DNA of 64,000 bases from Hermatobates lingyangjiaoensis. Its lineage: Eukaryota > Arthropoda > Insecta > Hemiptera > Hermatobatidae. Location of the stretch: the NCBI GenBank assembly GCA_026182355.1, contig JAPFBL010000358.1:60001-124000 (forward strand), given 5' to 3'. This document shows positions 1 through 9,514 of the stretch, one piece after another. The position numbers were made by a program, and so were the translations under genes. Under the pieces are notes generated by a model. The model was not told the origin of the DNA. It saw nothing but the letters and a program-made list of their open reading frames with translations, and searched no databases. Numbering within the stretch: position 1 is the stretch's first letter; each line of letters begins with the position of its first letter.

Positions 1-1170
1 GTAACATGCAACAAAATACTCACAATTGAACTTGTTAATATGAAATCAATTACCAAAATTAATTTAAAATATATAATCAACAATAACTGAAATAAAAATA
101 TATTCAACTCAACATGAATGCGTTGAAACGATTGAATCAAACGAACTTTGTACGTATTTCTTCAAGATATATCCTGTTTATGAATTGAGTGAAAAAATGT
201 AAAAAAGAGATCAGGTTTTTTTTTAGGTTTGTTAAAATTGAAGGACCATTGAAGTTTTTAGATGTTCCAAAACTTTGAACACTGTTACAAACTAATCGAG
301 CTAAGTTAGTAATTTTAAAACAAAGAAAACAGCTTTCAATTTACTATGTCGGTTTCACGATGGATATTTAAGTTCAGAAATGTATTTGATACTGTTTTGA
401 ATATTGATGGAAATTATGATTTGCTGTGATAAGTCTTTGAAGTTATCAAACTTTTTTCCCATTTTTGTAACAACGCTATCTTAGCCACCTTCACATCGTA
501 CGCCTAGTGAAGATATTGTTTACAAAGATTTTATCTGTTGAAACAATTTGGCGCAAATATCTTGGTATATCAAATATCTTGGTATCCTTCAATACCAATA
601 TGTTGCTCAATCCAAATGGACTGCGAAAATCATTCATACCATTTAACATATTAATCCATATTACGCTAATATACTCAGTAAGAGGATAATGCATTTTCAG
701 TTATTGTTCATATCACGAAGTTTTATTACCAGTGTGGACTGTGAATGTTTGTTTGTAATATCTAAACTATTATTTTTCAGTTTTTCTAATCCTTTTAATG
801 CAATCATTAACTCAATCAAGTATACTAGTATACATATACATATATGATCAAACCACAATATGAAATGGGGAAAAAAAAAGACCAAGATCTTTCAACCAGA
901 ATGCCATAGAAAAGTTTAAGTTTCAAACCTAGTATTAAAAGCATATTTTTGTTTACGCAGGAGATAGAAAATCCTATCTTTGACGTCCCTCAAAAAGAGT
1001 AAAACCATAATTTTGAATCTTATAAGATATCAGGTACGTTTTTGGGATCCTTACTCTAAGAAATGTGAGAAAACTTAAATTTAGTAATGCCGATATAGAA
1101 TCAACTTGGTATTGTGGCCAGAAAAAATTAAAATGAATGTCCTTGTACTACAGAGTAACACTTTGTACTT
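1..1170. other. AT-rich sequence without a recognisable gene
   Basis: Short open frames on both strands overlap each other and match no family I know. The only recognisable piece is a fragment of a foldback repeat at 838-897. Confidence 0.5.
838..897 (-). repeat. Fragment of foldback family D
   Basis: Reading on the minus strand, it has GAAA, the palindrome AGATCT and the downstream arm seen in full copies at 3,890-4,125 and 22,726-22,955. The CUGACGA box is missing, so this copy is cut within the ribozyme-like motif. It sits next to a short TA-rich run, as other copies do. Confidence 0.6.
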
Positions 1171-1515
1171 CATTATATTAGTAAGGTTAGGTTAGGTTGC
1201 AGTTCTACAAGGGAACACACGTAGGCCAAGCATTGGCCCTTTGTGATACCACACAATGAAGATTGATTCTACAGTGGGAGTCCTAAATTTTGCCTAACTC
1301 AAGTATATTTAGAGTAGAGATCTTTAACGAGTACCTGACATCGTACAGGCTCGGGACCGACAGTTTAACGTCCTTCTCCGAGGGACGACATGCTCGGATT
1401 TATTCACCTCCGGCGTGAATAAATCGAGGGCCAGGTGGGGATCGAACCCCGGTCCTATCAGATCAGAGGCGAGCACGTAACCACTGAGCTATCCTGACCC
1501 CCATTATATTAGTAA
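1171..1515 (-). mobile_element. tRNA-derived SINE with 14-bp target duplication
   Basis: The element body is 1185-1501, read on the minus strand. Its head (about 1430-1501) is tRNA-like with an A box resembling TAGCTCAGTGGTTACG and an intact B box GGTTCGATCCC, so it carries an internal RNA polymerase III promoter. The tail ends in AACCTAACC. The direct repeat CATTATATTAGTAA at 1171-1184 and 1502-1515 is a target-site duplication, so this is a bona fide retroposed copy. Related copies are at 16,489, 17,939 and 30,053. Confidence 0.88.
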
Positions 1516-1766
1516 AACAGACAGCTATACATGTGACTGCAGAAACACACTGTTCATTTTTTTAAAATCACAGTCAAAGAAGTTTTTACATAAACCAAGT
1601 TTGATTATAAAATTACTAACTTTGAATAAATAACGATCTTTTTCAGGTTTATCTGTTTGAGCAGGCAGAAATAATATTTTGAATCAGTGCCGTTATTAGC
1701 AGATGAATTTGAAGAAAAGCAGTAAACGTTGATTTGTTTTCTTCATGAAATCGTTATTAAATAGAG

Positions 1767-1830
1767 CAGGCATGGGCTACCTGCGGCCCAGCACGTGTTA
1801 TTGTGCGGCCCTCGGATATCACCTGGAATT
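1767..1830 (+). mobile_element. Possible hAT terminal sequence
   Basis: The stretch beginning CAGGCATGGGCTACCTGCGG resembles the GC-rich termini of hAT elements (CAGGGGTGGGCAAC-type). I found no matching opposite end, so this is a solo end or a chance resemblance. Confidence 0.3.
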
Positions 1831-1907
1831 CTATCTAAATATTAAAAATTCTTTTGCTTTTTGCTTATTAACAAAAGCTCACCTAGACTTTTGGAAGGAA
1901 ATTACAA

Positions 1908-1908
<1 letters not shown>

Positions 1909-1954
<46 letters not shown>
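1909..1954. repeat. (GT)n-(GA)n compound microsatellite
   Basis: About 10 GT units run directly into about 12 GA units. Confidence 0.97.
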
Positions 1955-1955
<1 letters not shown>

Positions 1956-2154
1956 CTCAATAGCAACAAATGTTTTAGTTTTTTCTTAAATGACGCATTA
2001 ATCTTTTGAATATTGTGTTATAATAATTGTTTACCAAAATAAAATAATGAGACATGAATATTAATTTTCATTATAATAACCATAAAAAAATTAAATAATT
2101 ATTGACACATTAATATAGCGCGTAGTATATATTTCTATTTATAAAAACTATAAA

Positions 2155-2335
2155 AAGATTTCACATAAACACGTGAAATAACAATTAATGATCAAACCAC
2201 AATATGAAAATGTAACAAGCGTAAACCGCAACAAGCGGTCTTTGTCAGTTGGGTTTTTGACTCTGACGAAGACCGCTTGTTACGGTTGATTGATCTTAGT
2301 CTTGTTTTCTCATTTTCATATTGTGGTTTCATCAT
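2155..2335. repeat. Foldback family D palindrome, degenerate
   Basis: Head-to-head copies of the family D unit. The plus arm keeps GACT, CUGACGA (2262-2268) and the stem II arms, but the GAAA box reads GATT. The minus arm has an internal rearrangement that duplicated the loop sequence. This copy is predicted inactive as a hammerhead. Confidence 0.7.
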
Positions 2336-2339
2336 TTGT

Positions 2340-2725
2340 ATAAATACATTATACATTTAAGCTGTATATATCGAAATACCCTCAGTACACATTTAGGTTG
2401 ACCATGCCTTATATAGAGACATCAGTTGCAATTGACAAACATATGTAAATACCACAAGTAACTTACACCACAATTACAGAAAACCTTTCATTCTATATAA
2501 CACTATATGTCACGAGTAACTGCTAAATTTACTGAAACTGAATGGATAATTTAATCATAATGAACATGATATGATTTATCGAAGAGAAGTTTTACTAATA
2601 AAGTTATTGGTTTAACATAGACATGAACGCTTTGATCAGGCTTCAATAAAACATCATCTGCAGAGATTTCGATCATTAAATATCACTAAGAGCTTTAAAC
2701 TGTTTGGTTGGAGGCCATCAAAGTG
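2340..2725. other. AT-rich spacer, nothing recognised
   Basis: No long open frame, RNA gene or repeat copy was recognised here. Confidence 0.5.
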
Positions 2726-2867
2726 GGGGGGGGGGGGGGGGTGGAGAAGGCGCTAAGAGCAGCTCCGGAGTTTGAAGCAATAGCGAGAGAGACGTCCAGC
2801 TCTGTTAATTGGATTTACGGTCACTTTCTCTAACTCCATTTAAAATAGGGAGAGCTTGCCCCCCGCC

Positions 2868-2902
<35 letters not shown>

Positions 2903-3245
2903 GGGTTTAAATTAATTTCTGGTCCTTGTTTTTCTAGTGAGAGCTCGTCCAAACAGGCCTTCGGACGGGAAAGAGGAGGAGGAGAAGGAGGAGGAGAGGT
3001 TAATCCCTCTCAGAGCTTCCATTTGCGGGACAGTCGAAGAAAGGACTCTATCTAATAAATTGTTAATTGCTTTTCTATTGGTCGCTAATCTGCCCTACCC
3101 TCTGAGCCCAAGGGTGGATTGGAATTTTAAGTGGGTTTTTAAGTGTAGGGGCCAGAGAGGAGGGGAGAGATTTGGGGACTTTTCTAGAGGGTTTTAATAC
3201 CCTCGACAGCAAGGAGCCTGTTTGTGATGTGTCAAATCTCTCACT
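2725..3245. other. GC-richer island with G and T homopolymers
   Basis: A run of about 15 G (near 2727-2742) and a run of about 28 T (2870-2898) border a purine-rich stretch with GAGGAGGAG repeats. The base composition stands out against the AT-rich surroundings. A short open frame at 2937-3197 matches nothing I know. It may be an inserted element, an exon or a CpG-poor regulatory island. Confidence 0.4.
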
Positions 3246-3885
3246 CTTTCATTCGCTAACTTCTCTTTTTCTCTCTCTCTCAAGCACTCATTTAATTTTA
3301 ATTCCCAAATACTTCAAACAATTCCTATTAAATAAATAGCTAAAACAATTCCACTACCAAAACTCCTATGATTATTGTCACACAATTTAGTATCCAGAAT
3401 ATCAGTGATTTTGATTTTTGTTTACATTGTTTTTATACGTATGTACTTTACATTCATTCTTAAGCTCTTCCTTCATAGGACCACATCCAGATTTCTTATT
3501 AGTCTCTTTCATGTAATCCTTTCCTGAGAGTCCGATCTTTAGTACGTAACTACCTTGCCCTTCAAACTCATATTTCAGTTTTCAAACTCCTCCAGGTTTT
3601 TTATAAGATTTTTATTTTATTTTTACAAAAGATGAGAAATCATAAGAAAAGAAGCTTTGAAAGACGTTGTAAAAGTATCAGCTTTATACGATACCAAGTT
3701 CTCATTGGAAACCGAATTCAAGAAAAAATTTATTTTTTCTGATATAGTAAGGACTTAATAAGGATAGCATATCAACAGTTTTTAAATAAATAAGAAGAAT
3801 TTTTTTCTTATTATTAGATATTTTGAATACTGTATTGAATTGAATAATCAATTCATTTGATCTTAAAATATCTAATCACATCCAA
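3245..3885. other. AT-rich spacer, nothing recognised
   Basis: No convincing open frame or repeat copy was seen. Confidence 0.5.
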
Positions 3886-3962
3886 ATATAAAAAAAAGAT
3901 TTCACATAAACACGTGAAATAACAATCAATGATCAAACTACAATATGAAATGGGGAAAACAA

Positions 3963-4005
3963 GACTAAGATCTTTCAACCGTAACAAGCGGTCTTCGTCA
4001 GAGTC
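3963..4005 (-). ncRNA. Hammerhead-ribozyme-like motif, family D
   Basis: Stem I GACU/AGUC flanks the motif. The box CUGACGA is followed by one extra A, then stem II GACCG/CGGUU with a 7-nt loop, then GAAA. Stem III is the palindrome AGAUCU, followed by U as the predicted cleavage-site base. All catalytic-core boxes of a hammerhead are present; the extra A and self-complementary stem III are unusual. Confidence 0.65.
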
Positions 4006-4046
4006 AAAAACCCAACTGAAAACCGTTTTCAACCCAAAAAGGGTTT

Positions 4047-4089
4047 GACTCTGACGAAGACCGCCTGTTACGGTTGAAAGACCTTAGTC
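4047..4089 (+). ncRNA. Hammerhead-ribozyme-like motif, family D (inverted partner)
   Basis: Same boxes as its minus-strand partner: GACU/AGUC stem I, CUGACGA, extra A, stem II and GAAA. The stem III palindrome has decayed to AGACCU, so this arm may not dimerise well. Confidence 0.6.
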
Positions 4090-4164
4090 TTGTTTTCCCA
4101 TTTCATATTGTGGTTTGATCATACATATAATATATATACCTGATTAACAAAAAACGGTCCGGTA

Positions 4165-4314
4165 GGATAGATTACGCTTAAAATAAACTGTGACATATAG
4201 AAAGAAACATAACAAAGACTCACTTTTCAATATTTCGACCGTTATGGCGATTAAAATATTGAAAAGTGAGTCTTTGTTATGTTTCTTTCTATGTGTCGCA
4301 GTTTATTTTAAGTG

Positions 4315-4320
<6 letters not shown>
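4165..4320. repeat. Foldback palindrome cut inside the ribozyme core
   Basis: Inverted arms of about 65 bp meet near 4,238. Each arm begins at GAAAUAUU, the part of the hammerhead-like motif after stem II, so the CUGANGA box and half of stem II are absent. The plus arm runs straight into (TA)n at 4317-4346. Confidence 0.7.
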
Positions 4321-4348
<28 letters not shown>

Positions 4349-4374
4349 TTCTATATATATTATACTTCTTCCTA

Positions 4375-4475
4375 TTAAAAAGGTTTTAAATAAAAACCGA
4401 AACGTTGGTAATGAGAGTTTAATTTGAACCTGAAGAACTGACCGAGTCCCGATAAACTATAGTTTTGTATATATA
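4375..4475 (+). repeat. Family S unit with degenerate hammerhead-like core
   Basis: Paired arms GGUUUU/AAAACC are followed by GAAA, palindrome ACGU, U and a downstream arm that ends in TA-rich DNA. The CUGANGA box is decayed. A closely similar unit lies at 38,020-38,135. Confidence 0.55.
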
Positions 4476-4479
4476 TAAT

Positions 4480-4600
4480 AAAATAAATTCAAAACGAAGG
4501 AAACACACAGAAAGACACAGACATAACTCACATCGATATTTCGACCATCGTCGTCATCAGGAGGTGTGAAGAGTGAAGAGTCCCGCAGCAAGACAGGGCG
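4480..4600 (-). repeat. Family B unit bearing a hammerhead-like motif
   Basis: Motif at about 4530-4568 (minus): box CUGAUGA, extra C, stem II GAC/GUC with a GAUG loop, GAAA, palindrome AUAU, then C. Upstream CUUCACACCUC can pair partly with downstream GAUGUGAG as stem I. (TA)n lies on both sides. A near-identical unit is at 47,265-47,400. Confidence 0.65.
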
Positions 4601-4601
4601 G

Positions 4602-4783
4602 TATATATATATATATATTGAATTAAAGTATGCAGCAGCTTCTGCATTAACGACCTTTTTGCTGATGGCCTCGATTTTTCTAACTATCTTCCGGTGATGC
4701 AGATTTTTCTAACTATCCTAATGCAGAAGCTGCTGCATACTTTAATTCAATTTGTCTTCAAGAAGATTTGCTGCCCATTTATA

Positions 4784-4830
<47 letters not shown>
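4602..4830. pseudogene. Palindromic pair of PLE N-terminal coding fragments
   Basis: Two inverted copies of the same coding piece meet near 4,690. The minus arm reads RKIVRKIEAISKKVVNAE and the plus arm reads the same end and continues to CLQEDLLPIYTNIYIY, where codons for TNIY become (TA)n at 4783-4829. Similar protein ends occur at 19,335-19,553, 20,800-20,970, 12,783-12,960 and 48,018-48,160, so this is the N-terminal region of a Penelope-like retroelement frame. The minus arm stops earlier, at (TA)n near 4,618. Confidence 0.65.
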
Positions 4831-4833
<3 letters not shown>

Positions 4834-4950
4834 ACACATGAAAGAGAAAAAACAAATAAAGATACACACAAAAGACTCACAACGATGATATTTCGACAGT
4901 CGTCGTCATCGGGTAGAAGTAGTCCCTTTGAGTAGCTGAAGCTAACTCAA
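4831..4950 (-). repeat. Family B-related unit with hammerhead-like motif
   Basis: Minus-strand motif near 4886-4919: CCGAUGA (one change from CUGAUGA), extra C, stem II GAC/GUC, GAAA, palindrome AUAU, C. It lies between two (TA)n tracts. Confidence 0.55.
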
Positions 4951-4953
4951 TTT

Positions 4954-4963
4954 ATATATATAT

Positions 4964-5000
<37 letters not shown>
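4954..5000. repeat. (TA)n microsatellite
   Basis: Almost pure TA repeat into which the mariner at 5001-5918 inserted; the tract continues at 5919-5955. Confidence 0.95.
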
Positions 5001-5001
<1 letters not shown>

Positions 5002-5918
5002 GAGGTGTATAAATAAAGTAGTGAGACTGGCAACGTCGCTTTCGATCTGGCAACGCTGGAGACGCGTGGCCTTGAGTAGCGTCAGGTGCACGTGTGATGC
5101 GCCTCCAGTATGAATCTGAACTCGCCACAGTCATTTGTTTGTCCGTAGCGTTGGTTTTCGTGAAATGGTTTTTTCTTGAGCGTTTTAAAAATGAGTGACC
5201 TCAAAGTTGAGCAGCGGTGTGCAATCAAATTTTGCTTCAGACTTGGACATAATGCAACCGAAACTTTTGAAAAACTTCAGGAAGCCTATGGAGAACGTGT
5301 TTTATCAAGGGCACAGGTTTTTCGGTGGTTTAAGGAATTTTCAGAAGGAAGAGAGTCGATTGAAGATGAACCACGAAGCGGAAGGCCTTCAAGTGCAAAC
5401 ACCGATGAAAATGTCAACAGAGTACGGAACCTTGTGCGTTCAGATCGACGCTTAATCAGCACTTCTACCGTGAGGTCCTTGAAAGACTTCGAACAAGAGT
5501 CCTTCGTGTGCGGCCAAACATCAAAGACAAGTGGGTGTTGCATCACGACAACGCGCCCTGTCACACTGCCATCTCAATAAACGAGTTTTTGGCCAGTAAA
5601 AACATTCCTGTTGCTCCTCAGCCTCCTTATTCACCAGACTTGAGTCTTTAACACTTTTTCCTCTTCCCGAGATTGAAAAATCACCTCAAGGGAACTCATT
5701 TCGGGACACTACAAAACATACAAACTGCTGTAACCGACCAGCTGAAGGCCATTCCAGAATCCGAGTTCCAGCAATGCTACAATGATTGGAAGGACCGTCT
5801 CCAGCGCTGTGTGGCTTCCGAAGGGAACTATTTTGAAGGTGACAATATCACATTGTAATTATATTTGAATAGAAAATTTAAAAAAAAATCAGTCTCACTA
5901 CTTTATTTACACACCTCG
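5001..5918 (+). mobile_element. Mariner-family DNA transposon, internally deleted
   Basis: Terminal inverted repeats begin CGAGGTGTATAAATAAAGTA on the left and mirror this at 5890-5918 on the right, flanked by the TA target duplication typical of Tc1/mariner. At 918 bp it is shorter than a full mariner (about 1.3 kb). The transposase is broken (see 5191-5858). Confidence 0.93.
5191..5858 (+). pseudogene. Mariner transposase pseudogene
   Basis: The frame starts MSDLKVEQRCAIKFCFRLG and runs through the N-terminal helix-turn-helix DNA-binding region to about 5475, including the GRPSSANTDENVNRV linker. It then jumps, out of frame, to the catalytic end: HHDNAPCHTA (second catalytic aspartate region) and YSPDL. 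The first DDE/D aspartate segment is gone through an internal deletion of a few hundred bases. A stop codon replaces the expected residue after SPDLSL near 5648, and a last open piece (5673-5858) ends YFEGDNITL. The copy cannot encode active transposase but its ends could be mobilised in trans. Confidence 0.92.
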
Positions 5919-5959
<41 letters not shown>

Positions 5960-5962
<3 letters not shown>

Positions 5963-6163
5963 CTTTTTCGATGAAAATACGATGCGATATGGACAAATAC
6001 AGTTCAATGTACATAAAGAAACATAGAGAAATTAAAAACACACACTTACAGTCTCTAATTTTTGGTTTCCCTCTCTTATCTCTCCTGAAGACAGTTCAAC
6101 CGAAAATTAGAGACTGTAAGTGTGTGTTTTTAATTTCTCTATGTTTATTTATGTACATTGAAC

Positions 6164-6170
<7 letters not shown>
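5960..6170. repeat. Foldback family C palindrome
   Basis: Inverted arms of about 90 bp meet near 6,075. The plus arm holds a full hammerhead-like motif (6080-6116); the minus arm starts within the core. Both outer ends share the sequence ending in GTACATTGAACT and the right end enters (TA)n at 6171-6221. Confidence 0.75.
6080..6116 (+). ncRNA. Hammerhead-ribozyme-like motif, family C
   Basis: Stem I CUCU/AGAG-type pairing, box CUGAAGA, then a weak stem II, GAAA, palindrome AAUU and A as cleavage-site base. Stem II is poorly paired in this copy; copies at 16,933 and 18,238 show GG/CC. Confidence 0.5.

Positions 6171-6221
<51 letters not shown>
6171..6221. repeat. (TA)n microsatellite
   Basis: About 25 TA units abutting the family C palindrome. 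Confidence 0.97.
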
Positions 6222-6224
<3 letters not shown>

Positions 6225-7039
6225 AGTGTGTACTGTTATTTATTAGTGAGGTTAAAATTTGAAGGATATTCATAGTTTTTAAGGATATTATAAAAAAAAA
6301 ATTTAAACACTTAACAAACAATTTCACAACAAATCAGTGTTGAGTTTGATCTCTTTATCCAAGTTTCCGGATTTGACATGATGGCTTTTCTTAAAAACGT
6401 TTAGAAGTAAGATATCAAAAGGATTGAAAGGGTAATCAGCTGTAATTTGAACTGGAGTGAAGAGTCACGGAAGACTGGCTGCCATCCCTCGGCAGCTCCA
6501 GGCCCCTTTCATCTAGCTACAGTCATCCTCCTAAAGAAAACAGATATCGCTTTGGCTTCTACTAACAAGCCAGCATTAACTTGTTTTCATTTAATTAGTA
6601 TAATAACAAGTGACTAAAGGATTATATTTATAAGTTTTTTTTTTTAGTAATTGTCCATCTGAAGAGATGTTTAAAGTAATTTATCGTTTATCGCCAAAAA
6701 GGTTTTGATTACTTTTAATTTAACTGAAAGGTTTTAAAATAACAACATATTATAACCTTTTAACAAAAAAGAATATCTTCTCAAAGTATATTTATTAAAA
6801 GAAAACTAAAAAATGAACTAGTTATAAACATTCCTTTAGATAATTAACGGCTATTTTACACCAGTAAGACAGTAACATGTTCACTTCACAATGAATTGCA
6901 ATCATTGTGTTAACAACAGTTCAATTTTGCTTAGTGGTCAGTTTAACCCTTGTAGCATTGCAGTTTTCTGAAGATGGTGTCTGTTGTTATTAAGGAGAGC
7001 ACAAGGGAAGAGAAGGTGATCCGGGGTATGGACACTTTA
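6222..7039. other. AT-rich spacer, nothing recognised
   Basis: A slightly GC-richer stretch at about 6,450-6,540 has no clear frame. No repeat family was identified. Confidence 0.45.
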
Positions 7040-7506
7040 GTTTAGACTAGTGTTTCCCAAAGTGGGCGGTACCGCCCCCCTGGGGGCGCTGCTTTGATAT
7101 CGGGGGGGGGCGCTAATGCAAAAAGGATTTGGGATTCTATTTCCATAAATTGAAAATGTTCATGCAATATAATTTCTAAATTTAAGTGAAAACACCACAT
7201 GTAAACTTCTAGGAAAAAGTTTCTTAAAATTATTTGTTTTTGATAATTTATTTTTATGTTAAAAGTATATTCTCATCTAAGTTTCTTTTATTGTGTATTA
7301 ATTCTTTTGTATAAATATGCTATGAAACAATATATATATTGGATTATAAATAAATATTCGATTAGTCATTATATTAATTTCATTATTAAAATGTTACTCA
7401 TTTCGTTATTTAGTCTAAAATTCTGATTATTAAGGAGTGTTGAATATAGGTTTACGGACCCAAGGGGGCGGTCGCTCGAAAAAGTTTGGGAAACACTGGT
7501 TTAGAC
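7040..7506. mobile_element. hAT-type MITE with 8-bp target duplication
   Basis: The element is 7048-7498 (451 bp). Its ends are inverted repeats starting (C/T)AGTGTTTCCCAAA and GC-rich (GCGGTACCGCCCCC on the left, GGGGGCGGTCGC on the right). The direct repeat GTTTAGAC at 7040-7047 and 7499-7506 is an 8-bp duplication, the hAT hallmark. The interior is AT-rich and non-coding, so it is a non-autonomous element. Confidence 0.92.
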
Positions 7507-7552
7507 TATCGCAGCTGCATAAAGCTGAGCCATCAATATTAAAACTATTTCA

Positions 7553-7800
7553 GTTTACTATAAGTAAACTTAATATCATACTTCTTGGATATATAAATAA
7601 TATAATATATATATATAAGTGATTGATCCACTTATCAATATATATGCTTATTTTTGTATATTTCACCACTGATGCATATAATATCATTAGTATAACTACA
7701 GCAGCAATAACATTTTAGAAAAGCGAAAGTGCAGATTTCGTGTTACGAAATAATCTCTTACTGGAGTACATGACCTTTAAATTTACAGTATTATTATGAT
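7553..7800 (+). repeat. Dispersed repeat X, copy 1
   Basis: Shares with copies near 11,885, 23,590, 25,575, 37,490, 49,985 and 58,738 the start TTACTATAAGTAAACTTAAT and a segment whose translation resembles TTDAYNIISITTA and DFVLRNNLL. Third-position differences between copies suggest it descends from coding sequence. Confidence 0.7.
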
Positions 7801-8124
7801 CATACTTACCATGGTAATAGTCATATTAATATACATACGTATTAATATAACCATAAATTGTCATTTCACTTTATACCCCATATACATAAAAGAGCTCTAA
7901 CTAGAAGGCAAGAACATTAAAGTAAGAGGATTTAAGAGTGTTATTAATGTAAAAACAAGTGGTTTTTATCGTCTTTCGAATATACTAACAATTGACATAA
8001 TGTTTTGAGTAACAACATAGAACAATTAACTCCTATTATCATTCAATAAACAAAATTAGAATATAGTATTAATTAATGATCTCTGATTAATATTTTAACA
8101 TTTTTCTGAAAACACTATAATACA

Positions 8125-8275
8125 AATGATACACTATTTCCTGATGATGAACACAAAGTGTTCGAAACGCGTTGAATAAAAAACTTCATTTGTGTGGAGA
8201 CTTTTGTTGGTTTATCCATTTTACCTCAGAATGAGTAAATACCACACAATTACGGATTGCACAACTAATGATTAA
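8125..8275 (+). repeat. Family A unit bearing a hammerhead-like motif
   Basis: Motif 8137-8183: box CUGAUGA (8141-8147), extra U, stem II GAACAC/GUGUUC with an AAA loop, GAAA, palindrome ACGCGU (8167-8172), U. Downstream is the conserved arm ending in GCACAACTAATGATT. The same unit recurs at 31.6-32.05 kb. Confidence 0.75.
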
Positions 8276-8279
8276 AAAA

Positions 8280-8900
8280 AGAGTACCAATCAAGTAAAAC
8301 GTGTGATCCATTTCAATCTTGTCTTGAGGTTTTCCCTCTTTCTCTTTTTTATTGATATCATTAGCAGCTATGTGATTCAAAGTTAATAGATTTGTGACAA
8401 AACCATTGTTTTTTTTTATTCTTGAATATACAGCGAGATATTTAGAACAAAGAATGAAAGTTTGTGTCAGTACTCCCATTCTTTTACTACATTTGATTAA
8501 TTGCTTGGCTGAGTTTTATCATGAGAAGGGAATTTATTTTCGAATTTCACTTTAGTTCTTCGACTTTTTTATTCATTGAACTGAAAGAATTTATCATTTT
8601 GGAAACGGGATTAGTTTTTTCAATTGAAGACAATTAAAAATTGGATTCTTATTAAGGGTGAAATTAAACCTTATCGTACCAAATGTTATGTACGTATCAA
8701 TTAACTTGTATGGTGAAATGACCTAAAAGGTGTTGTTTTGTTACTGAATTGTTTTATTATGTTTAGGGGAAAAATTAGGAAAAAAAATCGCGTGGCTTTG
8801 TTGCTCAATTTCTTCAGTTTAGAGACTTAATATCAATTAACTCACAGAGAGTTAATCTGCCCTTAATCTTGGTTGCCTGAGAGGTTCAAGCGATTGTGTG
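8280..8900. other. AT-rich spacer, nothing recognised
   Basis: An open frame crossing 8186-8479 on the minus strand is largely the family A arm read backwards. No gene was supported. Confidence 0.45.
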
Positions 8901-8918
8901 TTTATGGCGCTGGTCAAT

Positions 8919-8959
8919 GTTAATAACCGCGCTCATCTAATGACGTCAGCGTTATTAAC
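8919..8959. promoter_or_regulatory. Inverted repeat enclosing a perfect CRE
   Basis: GTTAATAAC at 8919-8927 and GCGTTATTAAC at 8949-8959 are inverted partners, and a perfect TGACGTCA palindrome (CREB/ATF consensus) lies at 8941-8948. The surrounding 8,880-9,250 is less AT-rich than its neighbours. A regulatory role is inferred only from the motif. Confidence 0.4.
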
Positions 8960-9344
8960 AAGCTCAGAATGCACCAATGGTCGTTAGGAATGAGTTGGCG
9001 ATCCGTGCTACCTTCGCAGACACCTCAGAATCAGGTTTTGTCACATACCCACCCCAGTCTTCCATCAATGTCTCGAGATCCTATCAAAAGCATATTGGCA
9101 GCCTTGTTGACATGTGTTCGCTCAGTCATTTTATATCCATTAGCCATTCTCCCCCTATTCTCTTCTTTGAACCGACTGGCCTATTACAAATTAATTCGTT
9201 TGTTTCTATTGTATTCAAATGATAGATGGCGGTCAAAGTGTTTTTAAAAGTGATTCATCTTTGTAGCATTCAAATCGCTTTGCATGCCTTGCGATTAGAA
9301 ATTAGTCAGAGCTTAAATCACAAGAATTAGACTGCATCACACCA

Positions 9345-9422
9345 ACTTTCTCTCTCCCTCCCCCTCTCTTTCTCTATCTCTCTCTCTCTCTCTCTCCCTC
9401 CCCCTCCCTTTCTCTCTACCAG
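9345..9422. repeat. CT-rich low-complexity tract
   Basis: Almost pure C and T with (CT)n cores. Confidence 0.9.
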
Positions 9423-9514
9423 GAATAGAGAATCCCAATACAGAGGGAATAAGGTGGAAAAACACTCAAAAAATAAGTGTTTTACTTATTTTAAGTAAAA
9501 TAAGTTAAATTATG

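Larger units (their letters stand above)
3890..4125. repeat. Foldback family D palindrome
   Basis: Two inverted copies of a roughly 100-bp unit meet near 4,020. Each arm holds one hammerhead-like motif pointing outward (minus 3963-4005; plus 4047-4089). The outer ends carry the sequence around AAACACGTGAAAT and TTGTGGTTTGATC and run into TA-rich DNA. Confidence 0.85.

Noticed and set aside
5971..6246. Frames ending in alternating Ile-Tyr
   Set aside because: Ile-Tyr runs are translated (TA)n. Similar frames at 4,190, 16,740, 22,665, 36,321 and 38,754 were rejected for the same reason.
8969..9247. Two overlapping plus-strand frames of 92 and 81 codons
   Set aside because: They overlap in different frames, lack recognisable motifs and splice context, and may be chance in a GC-richer patch.
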